A stretch of DNA of 61,166 nucleotides from CAKSNH01 sp964422725 (GCA_964422725.1 CAYRCC010000009.1:1-61166); one strand, 5' to 3'. Shown: positions 27,357 to 37,051, counted from the first letter of the stretch. Numbers and translations are program-made. The notes: generated by a model from the letters alone, not told the origin.

Positions 27357-27425
27357 GGGTAAATATACAAAAGTATAATTGCGGAGTATTTGCTTTTAAG
27401 ATTAGTTTTTGGGAGGAAAATGAAG

Positions 27426-30400
27426 ATGAAAAGAAAACTGACGGCACTGCTGACTTCGGCGGCGCTGACAATGAGTACATTTGCATTTCCGGTTTCTGCC
27501 GGAACGGAAAATACCGCGCGTCAAATGGAATATCTTGACAGAGGAACCGTGGCGGTTGCGGTGAATGACGGAGTGTATCTGTCGTGGAGATTGCTCGGTA
27601 CGGAAAGCTTGGAAAATCAAGCATTTGATATTTACCGCGACGGTGAGCGTATACACACAACAGGTGCGCACGATGCGACCTGTTATACCGATAAAGACGG
27701 TACTGCCGACAATAAGTACATAGTTGTTCCGGCAAATACCGTAATCGGCGGCGAAACCGCGGTGACACCGTGGACTACAAATAATACATATACACCGAAA
27801 GGCGGATTTTCAAATTCGGTAGCATATAAGGATATTTTGTTTGCCCAAGCTCCGGCGAACGGTGTGACACCCGATGACGGACAAGAATATACATATGAAG
27901 ATAGTGACGGCAACACTCAAACAGCAGTTATAGACGGTACATATACATATTCTCCGAACGATATGAGTGTCGGTGACCTTGACGGTGACGGCGAATACGA
28001 GCTTGTGGTAAAATGGGATCCGTCGAATGCGAAAGATAATTCAAAGACGGGGTATACGGGAAATGTATATTTTGATGCGTACAAATTGGACGGAACGCAT
28101 TTGTGGAGAATGGATTTAGGTCCTAATATCCGCGCCGGCGCACACTACACGCAGTTTTTGGTGTATGACTTTGACGGTGACGGCAAATCCGAGCTTGTAC
28201 TGAAAACAGCTCCGGGGTCAAAGGACGGTAACGGCAGATATGTTTCCGAGGTCGGAAAGGATATCGGCGAGGTTGACGACAGCAAGAGCTATGTAAGCAG
28301 TAGCGGACTTATTTTGGACGGTCCGGAGTATTTGACGGTGTTTGAGGGTGAAACGGGCAGAGCGTTACAGACGGTTTTATACGATCCGCCGAGAACAATA
28401 CACAATGTAAACAATAGAGAATGGGGCGACAACTACGGCAACAGGTGCGAACGTTATCTTGCCGGAGTGGCTTATCTTAACGGAAAGACACCGAGCATTA
28501 TCGAGGTGAGAGGATATTATACGTATGCTTATGTTGCGGCGTATAATTGGGACGGCGAAAATCTGACGGAGCAGTGGCTGAGCAGTAATGATCCCGTTTC
28601 GGCTAACGGCGGTACGGGCTGTACCGTTAAATATGCCGACGGTACGACGAAAAACGACCCGACCAAAACTCTTTACGGTCAGGGTGCACACAGCCTGTCG
28701 GTTGCCGATGCGGATAATGACGGTTATGACGAAATTATTTTCGGTTCGGCAATTCTTGACCATGACGGAACGGTACTTCTGTATGACGGCAGAGGACACG
28801 GCGATGCCGAACACGTTTCCGACTTTGACAATGACGGTAATCAGGAAGTATTTATGGTGCATGAGGCAGGCAAAGGAAATTCCGATGAAATACCTTATGC
28901 AATTGATGTGAAACGTTATAACGGCGATGTTGTTCTGCAAGCGGCAACGGGCGATATCGGCCGCGGAGTTATGGCGAATGTCGACGATGATTATGCAAAA
29001 GAAAGCGGCGACCTTGCGCTGTTTTGGTCAGCCGGTACGAACGGTATATATAATATGAAAGGTGAAAGCGTAGGAAACAGACCTGTATCGAATGCAATCG
29101 GTTTCCAAAACTCGCTTATATACTGGGACGGCGATTTGGGGCGCGAATTGCTCGACAAAACAACTATGGGCAAGCACAGTATCGCAAATAACGGAACAAC
29201 AAGAATATACTACAGTAAGAATAACAGCGGTGCGTTGCCGGGTGTATCTTGTATAAACGGTACAAAATCAAATGCGGGGGTTTCGGCGGATATTTTGGGT
29301 GACTGGCGCGAAGAAGTGGTATTTCCGCTGAGCGACGGTACGGGCGCAAGGCTTTTCTTCTCGACAATACCTACCGAGTACCGACTGACAACGCTTATGC
29401 ACGACAGTCAGTACCGATGTGCGGTTGCCTGGCAGAATGTGGCGTATAACCAACCGCCGCACCAGAGCTATTATATAGGAAGTGCGGCACTTGCAGTCGA
29501 TGAGAGCGGCAACACATTAAACTATCTTGCACCTGCAACCGAGTTTGATACGATAGAGTATCCTGATACAACCAACGTAACGCCGCGCCCTACTCTTACG
29601 CCTACTCCCGAACCGGTAACCGAAACGGTGGAAATACCGGTTGAGGCAGATACATATTTGGTGTATAACGATACGCAAACCGTTCACGGCAATGATGCGG
29701 AATTGAAAATCAATATGGCAACAGCTATGTATACAGACAAAACTCCGGGACTGAAAGAGGCGAAAGGATTGGGATTTTTGCGGTTCAATCTTTCGGAGTA
29801 TGCAAAGCGGAAGGTGGTTTCGGCAACACTTCGGTTGTACGGCAAACATTCCGAAAATTCCGACGGCAAGGTATCAACACTTTATCTTGATTATTGCTCG
29901 AAAGACGATTGGAACGAAAATTCATTTACGGCAGACGATATAACGATAAGAGGAGAGGGTACACCGCTTTCGTCGCTTGGGCTGTCCGATAACAGAAAGT
30001 ATAATACAAGTTATCAAAAAATAGAATTTGACGTAACGAACGCTGTAAAAGCCGACAGTGATAACGTTTACACATTTACGCTGTGGACGGGAACGGGAAG
30101 AGAACAGACTGTTGCGGCAAAGGAATACACCGGAACAGATGCCTCAGGTGCGGTTTTGGTTGTTGAACTGGAGAAGGAAACCGAAGTGACCCCGACACCA
30201 TCGGTTGCGCCGACGGCAAGTCCGACAGTGACCCCATCGGCAAGTCCGACGGCGACCCCATCAGCAAGTCCGACAGCGACCCCATCAGCAAGTCCGACGG
30301 TGACCCCATCAGCAAGTCCGACAGCGACCCCATCGGCAAGTCCGACGGCGACCCCATCGGTTGCGCCGACGGCAAGTCCGGCAGTAAAGAAAATCAATGC

Positions 30401-30677
30401 GGTTGTTTCGGTGACGGAAAACGGCGCAAATTGTGTAATTACTCCCGTAGGCTGTGAAAGCGGAAAGCTTATCAGTGCATTGTTTGATGATGACGGTATG
30501 CTTATCGGAGTGGATATTGCCGATTATGACGGTACAAACGCAGTGACACGCGACATAGATTGCGGCGGACGTGCCGCAGCGGCGGCATACGTGAAAATAG
30601 TTCTTTGGAAGGACTTTGACAGAATGAGAGCATTATGCAGTCCTTGCATTAAGAGCAAAGCTCAGGATTGGAAATAG
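27426..30677 (+). CDS. Secreted rhamnogalacturonan lyase, PL11, with CBM96-type module
   Basis: Second PL11 lyase of the window, 1083 residues. Residues 1-25 are a signal peptide ending PVSAG. The propeller catalytic domain runs to about 715, with calcium loops VGDLDGDGEYE, VYDFDGDGKSE, DADNDGYDE and DFDNDGNQE, and the shared PL11 end motif TTLMHDSQYR. A DNRLRE/CBM96-type module follows at about 734-915 (LGFLRFNLSEYAKRKVVSATLRLYG). Next is a PSASPTAT linker and a final 97-residue domain similar to the one ending the first PL11 protein. ATG 27426 is preferred to 27420 because GGGAGG then has a nine-base spacing. Alone among the paralogues it carries no BIG2 domains. It would act outside the cell on the rhamnogalacturonan-I backbone. 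Confidence 0.9.
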   Translation: MKRKLTALLTSAALTMSTFAFPVSAGTENTARQMEYLDRGTVAVAVNDGVYLSWRLLGTESLENQAFDIYRDGERIHTTGAHDATCYTDKDGTADNKYIVVPANTVIGGETAVTPWTTNNTYTPKGGFSNSVAYKDILFAQAPANGVTPDDGQEYTYEDSDGNTQTAVIDGTYTYSPNDMSVGDLDGDGEYELVVKWDPSNAKDNSKTGYTGNVYFDAYKLDGTHLWRMDLGPNIRAGAHYTQFLVYDFDGDGKSELVLKTAPGSKDGNGRYVSEVGKDIGEVDDSKSYVSSSGLILDGPEYLTVFEGETGRALQTVLYDPPRTIHNVNNREWGDNYGNRCERYLAGVAYLNGKTPSIIEVRGYYTYAYVAAYNWDGENLTEQWLSSNDPVSANGGTGCTVKYADGTTKNDPTKTLYGQGAHSLSVADADNDGYDEIIFGSAILDHDGTVLLYDGRGHGDAEHVSDFDNDGNQEVFMVHEAGKGNSDEIPYAIDVKRYNGDVVLQAATGDIGRGVMANVDDDYAKESGDLALFWSAGTNGIYNMKGESVGNRPVSNAIGFQNSLIYWDGDLGRELLDKTTMGKHSIANNGTTRIYYSKNNSGALPGVSCINGTKSNAGVSADILGDWREEVVFPLSDGTGARLFFSTIPTEYRLTTLMHDSQYRCAVAWQNVAYNQPPHQSYYIGSAALAVDESGNTLNYLAPATEFDTIEYPDTTNVTPRPTLTPTPEPVTETVEIPVEADTYLVYNDTQTVHGNDAELKINMATAMYTDKTPGLKEAKGLGFLRFNLSEYAKRKVVSATLRLYGKHSENSDGKVSTLYLDYCSKDDWNENSFTADDITIRGEGTPLSSLGLSDNRKYNTSYQKIEFDVTNAVKADSDNVYTFTLWTGTGREQTVAAKEYTGTDASGAVLVVELEKETEVTPTPSVAPTASPTVTPSASPTATPSASPTATPSASPTVTPSASPTATPSASPTATPSVAPTASPAVKKINAVVSVTENGANCVITPVGCESGKLISALFDDDGMLIGVDIADYDGTNAVTRDIDCGGRAAAAAYVKIVLWKDFDRMRALCSPCIKSKAQDWK
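30190..30384 (+). repeat. 24-bp tandem repeat coding for a PSASPTAT linker
   Basis: About six in-frame copies of a 24-bp unit encode Pro-Ser-Ala-Ser-Pro-Thr-(Ala/Val)-Thr between the CBM96-type module and the last domain of the PL11 lyase. The sequence differs from the TQTPS linker at 18466, although both are Pro/Thr-rich. Confidence 0.9.
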
Positions 30678-30685
30678 AAAGAGTT

Positions 30686-30727
30686 AAAGCTCCCCGACAG
30701 AGGTTGGTTACTTTGTCGGGGAGCTTT
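30686..30727 (+). terminator. Terminator-like hairpin without a full T-run
   Basis: A perfect 14-bp stem (AAAGCTCCCCGACA / TGTCGGGGAGCTTT) lies nine bases after the PL11 stop. Only TTT follows inside the stem end, so it may stop transcription weakly or mainly protect the mRNA 3' end. Confidence 0.6.
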
Positions 30728-30768
30728 GATGTCTGGCTTGGGTATGTGCTGTAATTTGTGCGGATAGG

Positions 30769-30797
30769 TTGACAAAATTGTACAGTTGTTTTATAAT
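30769..30797 (+). promoter_or_regulatory. Consensus sigma-A promoter of the GLUG protein gene
   Basis: TTGACA and TATAAT with exactly 17 bases between them, a perfect consensus and the strongest promoter in the window. It predicts high constitutive expression of the 2015-residue surface protein. Confidence 0.85.
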
Positions 30798-30854
30798 TAA
30801 AGTAACACTTTAAATTGAAAAAAACTTTGAAACGGGTGGGTTTGTATTAATCCG

Positions 30855-30880
30855 GATTTCGCGTTTATAACCGCGAAATC
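30855..30880 (+). other. Perfect hairpin in the 5' leader of the GLUG gene
   Basis: GATTTCGCG pairs with CGCGAAATC around an eight-base loop, about 45 bases before the ATG and well downstream of the promoter. It has no T-run. It may stabilise the mRNA or be a protein-binding site; no riboswitch class is recognised. Confidence 0.45.
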
Positions 30881-30924
30881 GCGGCTTATATAATAATCTA
30901 TTAAATTAAGGGGAGGTATTTTCT

Positions 30925-33900
30925 ATGATTGGAAAAATCAAAAAACCATTGGCATTGCTTTTGGCGTTTGCAATGGTGACGATGCTCAATATTCCGAGGA
31001 TTGATTTCGGAATCGGCGCAAGCGCGGCGACGATTACGGCAACGGAACCGGAAAACGGCAACGGAACCGAAAGCGCACCGTATCAAATCGGTAAGGCGAG
31101 CGAGCTTTATTGGTTTGCAGACTATGTAAAGAATACTGACAATGCCGCAAACGCTGTGCTTACGGCGGATATTGTGGTAAATGAAGATGTGCTTGCCGCT
31201 GACGGCAGTGTCATAAACGAAACCAACGGAAGGCTGGTAGCGTGGAAAACGATAGGTACTGCCACAAAGCCGTATACCGGTACGTTTGACGGCGGAGGAC
31301 ACACAGTAAGCGGCTTGTATTACGGCGCAGTGGCGGAAGGTAATGACTATAAGGGCTTGTTCGGCTACATCGGCATAAGCGGTTCTGTTTTGAATGTGGG
31401 CGTTGTTGATACGTATATGGCAGGTGCTGACAGAGTCGGCGGTGTATGCGGATACAATGAGGGAACAATTAAAAACAGCTACAGTATCGGAACAATAAAC
31501 TGTAAGGGTAACGCCGGCGGTGTATGCGGACGCAATAAGGGAGAAATTGAAGATTGTTACGCTGTGACGGTAGTACGGAATAATATATTGTTCGGCGGTG
31601 TATGCGGATATAATGCCGGCGGAAATGTTAAAAACTGTTATTACGACAGCACAAGGTACAGCGGTAACGGTGTCGGAGTGAACAATGACGGTTATGTGGC
31701 TGATGTATACGGCATAAAAACCGAGCAGTTCAAAAACGGCTTTGCGACACATATGATGAATGAGAAATCAGCCAAAAGTGAATTGATATGGGGTCAGAAA
31801 CTGACGGGTGATGATGCGGATTTGTACCCTGTAATGCACACCGGCGACAATACCGTTTATGTGTCGGCGGGCTGTGCTGCGCCGAGCAATGATTCTGCGG
31901 CAGAGGGACAGACACAGGAGCACGAGTATGATAACGGAATATGTACAAAGTGCGGCGAATACAAAGCGGGTGAATATGATGCCGAAAATGACAGATATGA
32001 AATTTCGGATATTTATCAGCTTTATTGGTTTGTGGAATATGTAAACAATGTAGACGAAAACATAAATGCCGTACTCACATCGGATATTAAGGTAAACGTA
32101 AATCTGATTGACAAAAACGGCGCACTCAAAGCAACCGATACTTCAGCTTTGAAAAATTGGATACCGATAGGTACTGTCTTAAAGCCGTATACCGGTACGT
32201 TTGACGGAGAAGGACACACAATAAGCGGATTGTACTGCGGAAGCGGTGCTGATTATGTGGGTTTGTTCGGCTGTATCGGCAACGGCGGTACGGTTTCCAA
32301 TGTCGGGGTTGCCGATTCGTATTTGAACGGAAGAGAGTATGTAGGAAGTATATGCGGTAAAAATCAAAAGGGAACAATAAGTAACAGCTATGCCGTTGCG
32401 GCGGTTGCCGGCAGTGCGACGGCGATATATGTCGGCGGTGTATGCGGAAATAACGCCGGCGGAACGATTACGGCTTGTTATCACAACTACACAGTTTGCC
32501 CTAAGAATGACGTAGGTGCCGGAAGTGAGTCAGAGAAATATACGGCGGAGGTATTCAAAAACGGTAAAGTTGCATATTTGCTGAACAACTCCAAAAGTGA
32601 CGGAGAGCTTGTGTGGGGGCAGACCTTGAGCGGCGACAGTGCAGAGGCGCACCCTGTATGCCGGACGGCTGACAATACGGTATACATAACAGGCGGTGAA
32701 TGTAAATATTACACAAACGATGCAGAGCTGTCGGGTAAAGCGCAAACGCACGTGTACGTCAGAGGAATATGCGAAAAATGCGGTTCGTATGAGGAGGCGG
32801 TTAAAAACGAAACCACTTCCAAATACGAAATCTCGAATGTAGGTCAGCTTTACTGGTTTGCGGAAAAAGCAAACAGCGGTGAGTCGGTAGATGCGGTACT
32901 CACAGCCGACATTACGGTAAACTCAAATGTAATTAACTTTAAAGGTAGGCTAAACAGCGAAAATGTTGACAGCTTTATTAAATTGATACCGGCAGGTACG
33001 TCTAAAAATCCGTATACCGGTACATTTGACGGTCAGGGACACGTAATAAGCGGATTGTACTATGACGGTTCCGAAGACAATGTGGGATTGTTCGGTTATA
33101 TCGGCGAGGGCGGTTCTGTTTCAAATTTGGGAATTGTGGGTTCGTATATGAAAGGCATGTCGAATGTCGGCGGAATATGCGGATATAATTTCAAAGGAAC
33201 AATAGCAAACAGCTACACCTGCGCATATGTTATCGGAAAAACCGTCGGCGGAATATGCGGAAAGCTTGAAAGCGGAATAATTAAAAATTGTTTTTGCAAC
33301 AGGACATACGGAAATACAAAGGTTAGCGGAAATAATACCGGCGGTACTCAAACGGGCAGTTACTGTGCAATATCAAGCGCTTTCAAAAACGGCAGTGTTA
33401 CATACTATCTGAATAATATGTCAAGCACGGGAGAACTTGTATGGGGTCAAATTCTGACGGGAGATAATGCGGATAAATATCCTGTGAGCCATACAGCTGC
33501 CAATACGGTTTATTATACTTCGGAAGCCGGTGAGTGCCAATATTACACAAATAATTCGGAGCTGTCGGGCAAAACCGAAACGCACGAGCATGATAACGGA
33601 ATATGCACAAAATGCGGCAAGCTGCAGGCTATGACTTTAAATGAGGAAACTTCAACATATGAAATTTCAAATTTTGGTCAGCTTCTCTATTTTACGGAAC
33701 GAGTATATAACGCAGGAGCATATCTGACAGCGAAAGTTGCTTTGAAAGCGGATATAACGGCAAATAAGAACGTTATTGACGGACAGGGCAAGCTCAACAC
33801 CGCTGAGGCGGAAAACTTTATATCGTGGACACCTATAGGTACTGCCACAAAGCCGTATACCGGTACGTTTGACGGCGAAGGACACACAATAAGCGGATTG

Positions 33901-36900
33901 TACTATGACATCTTTGCAAGCGGCGGTTTGTTCGGTTACGTCGGCGAGGGCGGTTCTGTTTCAAATGTAGGTGTTGTAGACTCATATTTTTGCGGTAACA
34001 ATAAAGTCGGCGGCGTGTGCGGTTACAGCGAGGGAGCAATTGAAAACTGCTATAATAAAAAATCGACGGTTGCCGGCGCTGAAAGTGTCGGCGGTGTGTG
34101 CGGAGAACTTGCGTACATCGGAAGTGTCAGCGGATGCTACAACACCGGTTCGGTCACCGGCACAGATGATGTCGGCGGTATATTCGGATACAGCGATGCG
34201 ACAAGCATCAGCGAATGTTATAACACAGGCGCGATAAGCGGTGCAGACGAAGTCGGCGGTATATGCGGTGACAGCGAAGGAATAGATGCCTCTGTCAGCG
34301 AAGTTTATAATACCGGCTCGGTCAAGGGAACGAGCAGTGTCGGCGGTATATTCGGATACAGTTTTACCGCGGATATCAGCGAAAGCTATAATACGGGAAA
34401 AATTGAAGGTATTTATGACTCCGCGGAGGAGGACAAAGGATATTGTGTCGGCGGTTTGACCGGAAATGTTGAAACCGGCTCAATCGCAGATTGTTACAAC
34501 AGCGGCGAGGTAAGCGGTAATTATAATGTCGGCGGTATTTGGGGATATTCTGAGTCGGCAAATGTCAGCAAAGTTCACAATACCGGTAAAATAAGCGGTG
34601 ATGCGGCAATCGGCGGTATATGCGGTGATGCCGAATATGTAAATGTCAGCCAAGCGTATAATACAGGCGAGGTAAGCGGTAATATCGGTATCGGCGGTGT
34701 ATGCGGATATCATCTCGGTGCATCGTCACATTCGTTGGATAACTGCTATAATACCGGTAAAGTAAGCGGTAAAGAAGAGGTTGGCGGTGTATGCGGCGAA
34801 TGTGGAGGAGGAATAATCAAAAACAGCTACAGTGTCGGCGCAACAGACGGCGACAGCGAGGTCGGTGGTATATGCGGAAACGGCACTAAAGAAAGTATCA
34901 GCAACAGCTATTATGATAATACGGTTTACACAGGTGATGCATTGGGTACACAAAAAGAAGTTGTTATGAGCAGTGTAAACGGAAAGCCGACGGAGAGTTT
35001 TGCTGACGGTACCGTTGCATATTTGCTGCAGAGCGCGCAGACGGCAGACGAAACCACAACGAGTGCCGCACAGGTATGGGGACAGACCTTGACGGGTGAC
35101 AGCAAGGACAGCAGTCCTGTTCTTGACAGCAAAGCCGAAAAGAGCGTTTGTAAAGTGAAATTTGCAACAAAGGCAAAGGCGGAATATGCGGCTAAGTATA
35201 CAAATCCTAACGGTACTGTTGAGCTTCCGGCCGCACCGACAGGCGGCAGTCAGGCATTTTACAAATGGTCAAAGACAAACTCGGCAGACGGCGAGGAGTT
35301 CACAGCTGAAACCTTGGTTGCCGGGGATATGACGGTTTGGGCGGTAGGCGCGGAAAAATACGGCGCAAACAGCGGTGAAAAGAATATTTCCGCAGCGTAC
35401 GGAGTCGGAGTAACACAGGATTTGTCAGAGTATACGGTGTTTGCAAGTTACACGCCGGCAGACGGCGGAACGGCGGAAAGCGGAACGCAGTCGGCAGGCA
35501 AATTCGATTATGTAATCGAGAAGATAGTCAGCGGCGCCGCCGAGATTACCGATTCGGCACAGATTGCGCAAATCGCCTCAATAAGCGGTGACACGCTGAC
35601 AGCGGCAAATACGCTTTCGGCAGGCGTGTACACGATTACAGTTAAGGCAACCGCGAAAAAACCGATTCTGTCACTTATGGCAGACGAGCTTGATACAGAA
35701 CCGTTTAAGTTTAATGTTACGCTTACGGTTACGGGAGTGCCTGAAACGACACCGAGTATAGCGGTTGATTATGCAAGCGAAATGCTTACGGGCTTTGCTG
35801 ACGGCACATATACGGTTGACGGTGAGGAAGTAACCCTGACAGACAGCAAAGTGTCAGCAACTGCATATATCGGAAAAACAATTTCAGTTGTGAAAAAAGC
35901 AAGCGATGCAAACCACACTGACAGTGCACCGCAGACACTTGCGGTTCCGGCACGTCCGAGTGCACCTACGGCAAGCAATTTCACAGTTGTACAGCCAAGC
36001 GTAATCGGCGGTACGGGAAGTATCGAAGGTATTACGGCGGATATGGAGTACAGCACAGACGGCGGTAAAACATGGCAAGCCGGAACGGGTGTTAAGATAG
36101 AGAATATAGCCGGCGGCACGAAGTATACAGTACACTATAAAGCGACGGAAAGTAAATTCAAGAGTGCAAATTATGCGGTTTCCGTAAATGTATTCGGCGC
36201 AGTGTCTGAAACGACACCGAACATAGCGGTTGATTATGCAAACGAAATGCTTACGGGCTTTGCTGACGGTGCATATACGATTGACGGTGAGGAAGTAACA
36301 CCGACAGACGGTAAGCTTTCGGCAGATGAGTATATGGGCAAAACAGTTTTGGTCGTAAAAGCCGGAAATGCGGTAACAACAAGCGACAGCGAACCGCAGA
36401 CACTTGTGATTCCGGCGCGTCCGAGTGCACCATCGGAAAGCGGTTTCAAAGTTGTACAGCCGAGCGAAGTCGGCGGTACGGGAAGTATCGAAGGTATTAC
36501 GGCGGATATGGAGTACAGCACAGACGGTGGTAAAACGTGGCAAGCCGGAACGGGTGTTAAGATAGAGAATATAGCCGGCGGCACGAAGTATGCGGTGCGC
36601 TATAAAGCGACGGAAAGCAGCTTTAAGAGCGCGGAATATAAGATATCCGTTATTGCTTTCGGTGTAGAGCCGGCTGATGAGGTTGCGCCTATAGGAAAGT
36701 ATACAGGTAAGGTTAAAATTGAAAAAGAGGTTGTAGAAAACGAGGTTGTATTCACCATATCACCGCTTGACGGCAATAGTGTGTCAGCAACACTGTATTT
36801 GGCTGAATATGATACTATCGGCAATTTGACAGACAAAAAACTCGGCACAAAAAGTACCGTTGACGGCAAAACGATTATAAAAGTTGAAAAGCCGAAAACG

Positions 36901-36972
36901 AGTATTTATAAACTTATGCTTTGGGACGATGATTGCGGTCCGATAATTGCACCGGTAACGGCGTTGGATTAA
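30925..36972 (+). CDS. Giant secreted GLUG-repeat surface protein
   Basis: A 2015-residue exported protein, signal peptide about 1-35. Four long modules start near residues 53, 358, 634 and 912. Each opens with a YEIS..QLYWF segment and holds YTGTFDGEGHTISGLYY and GLFGYIGEGGSVSNVG, the turns of GLUG-type beta-helices. The first three modules each end with VWGQ.LTGD and a small Cys pair (GICTKCG, near 342, 614 and 892). About ten shorter GLUG turns of the type VGGICGYS...CYNTG follow at about 1023-1332, then Ig-like regions, two nearly identical 156-residue repeats, and a last domain shared with the PL11 proteins. GGGGAGG precedes the ATG. GLUG motifs are known from adhesins and peptidases. 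Here the role is probably adhesion or polysaccharide binding (inference). No LPXTG or SLH anchor is present. Confidence 0.8.
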   Translation: MIGKIKKPLALLLAFAMVTMLNIPRIDFGIGASAATITATEPENGNGTESAPYQIGKASELYWFADYVKNTDNAANAVLTADIVVNEDVLAADGSVINETNGRLVAWKTIGTATKPYTGTFDGGGHTVSGLYYGAVAEGNDYKGLFGYIGISGSVLNVGVVDTYMAGADRVGGVCGYNEGTIKNSYSIGTINCKGNAGGVCGRNKGEIEDCYAVTVVRNNILFGGVCGYNAGGNVKNCYYDSTRYSGNGVGVNNDGYVADVYGIKTEQFKNGFATHMMNEKSAKSELIWGQKLTGDDADLYPVMHTGDNTVYVSAGCAAPSNDSAAEGQTQEHEYDNGICTKCGEYKAGEYDAENDRYEISDIYQLYWFVEYVNNVDENINAVLTSDIKVNVNLIDKNGALKATDTSALKNWIPIGTVLKPYTGTFDGEGHTISGLYCGSGADYVGLFGCIGNGGTVSNVGVADSYLNGREYVGSICGKNQKGTISNSYAVAAVAGSATAIYVGGVCGNNAGGTITACYHNYTVCPKNDVGAGSESEKYTAEVFKNGKVAYLLNNSKSDGELVWGQTLSGDSAEAHPVCRTADNTVYITGGECKYYTNDAELSGKAQTHVYVRGICEKCGSYEEAVKNETTSKYEISNVGQLYWFAEKANSGESVDAVLTADITVNSNVINFKGRLNSENVDSFIKLIPAGTSKNPYTGTFDGQGHVISGLYYDGSEDNVGLFGYIGEGGSVSNLGIVGSYMKGMSNVGGICGYNFKGTIANSYTCAYVIGKTVGGICGKLESGIIKNCFCNRTYGNTKVSGNNTGGTQTGSYCAISSAFKNGSVTYYLNNMSSTGELVWGQILTGDNADKYPVSHTAANTVYYTSEAGECQYYTNNSELSGKTETHEHDNGICTKCGKLQAMTLNEETSTYEISNFGQLLYFTERVYNAGAYLTAKVALKADITANKNVIDGQGKLNTAEAENFISWTPIGTATKPYTGTFDGEGHTISGLYYDIFASGGLFGYVGEGGSVSNVGVVDSYFCGNNKVGGVCGYSEGAIENCYNKKSTVAGAESVGGVCGELAYIGSVSGCYNTGSVTGTDDVGGIFGYSDATSISECYNTGAISGADEVGGICGDSEGIDASVSEVYNTGSVKGTSSVGGIFGYSFTADISESYNTGKIEGIYDSAEEDKGYCVGGLTGNVETGSIADCYNSGEVSGNYNVGGIWGYSESANVSKVHNTGKISGDAAIGGICGDAEYVNVSQAYNTGEVSGNIGIGGVCGYHLGASSHSLDNCYNTGKVSGKEEVGGVCGECGGGIIKNSYSVGATDGDSEVGGICGNGTKESISNSYYDNTVYTGDALGTQKEVVMSSVNGKPTESFADGTVAYLLQSAQTADETTTSAAQVWGQTLTGDSKDSSPVLDSKAEKSVCKVKFATKAKAEYAAKYTNPNGTVELPAAPTGGSQAFYKWSKTNSADGEEFTAETLVAGDMTVWAVGAEKYGANSGEKNISAAYGVGVTQDLSEYTVFASYTPADGGTAESGTQSAGKFDYVIEKIVSGAAEITDSAQIAQIASISGDTLTAANTLSAGVYTITVKATAKKPILSLMADELDTEPFKFNVTLTVTGVPETTPSIAVDYASEMLTGFADGTYTVDGEEVTLTDSKVSATAYIGKTISVVKKASDANHTDSAPQTLAVPARPSAPTASNFTVVQPSVIGGTGSIEGITADMEYSTDGGKTWQAGTGVKIENIAGGTKYTVHYKATESKFKSANYAVSVNVFGAVSETTPNIAVDYANEMLTGFADGAYTIDGEEVTPTDGKLSADEYMGKTVLVVKAGNAVTTSDSEPQTLVIPARPSAPSESGFKVVQPSEVGGTGSIEGITADMEYSTDGGKTWQAGTGVKIENIAGGTKYAVRYKATESSFKSAEYKISVIAFGVEPADEVAPIGKYTGKVKIEKEVVENEVVFTISPLDGNSVSATLYLAEYDTIGNLTDKKLGTKSTVDGKTIIKVEKPKTSIYKLMLWDDDCGPIIAPVTALD
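31066..33990 (+). repeat. Four tandem modules of 0.83-0.92 kb within the GLUG gene
   Basis: The DNA around AAGCCGTATACCGGTACG recurs near 31268, 32186 and 33851, with a slightly changed copy near 33010, marking four in-frame copies. The copies have diverged more between these islands than in them, so the conserved turn is under selection. Such repeats are prone to mis-assembly. Confidence 0.85.
33990..34920 (+). repeat. Array of short GLUG turns
   Basis: About ten in-frame units of roughly 75-110 bases code for VGGICG/VGGVCG followed by a Cys-Tyr-Asn-Thr-Gly turn. The Cys in ICG and ECY positions recurs regularly, unusual for an extracellular beta-helix. Confidence 0.8.
35743..36670 (+). repeat. 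Direct duplication of 468 bp in the GLUG gene
   Basis: Two copies, starting near 35743 and 36211, encode TTP(S/N)IAVDYA.EMLTGFADG to the VS.FG end. The stretch coding for GSIEGITADMEYSTDGGKTW and the residues after it is almost identical at DNA level in both, which points to a recent duplication or gene conversion. Confidence 0.9.
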
Positions 36973-36981
36973 TTTTTATCG

Positions 36982-37018
36982 ACACTCCGATATGCTATGC
37001 GTATCGGGGTGTTTTTTT
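36982..37018 (+). terminator. Rho-independent terminator
   Basis: ACACTCCGATA pairs with TATCGGGGTGT (one G-T pair) and runs into seven T, 10 bases after the stop of the GLUG gene. Confidence 0.85.
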
Positions 37019-37051
37019 ATGAAATAAACGGTTTTTTAAACATAATAGTGC

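Noticed and set aside
30190..30384. 24-bp repeats as a non-coding array
   Set aside because: They are in frame and encode a linker between two domains of the PL11 lyase; no spacers.
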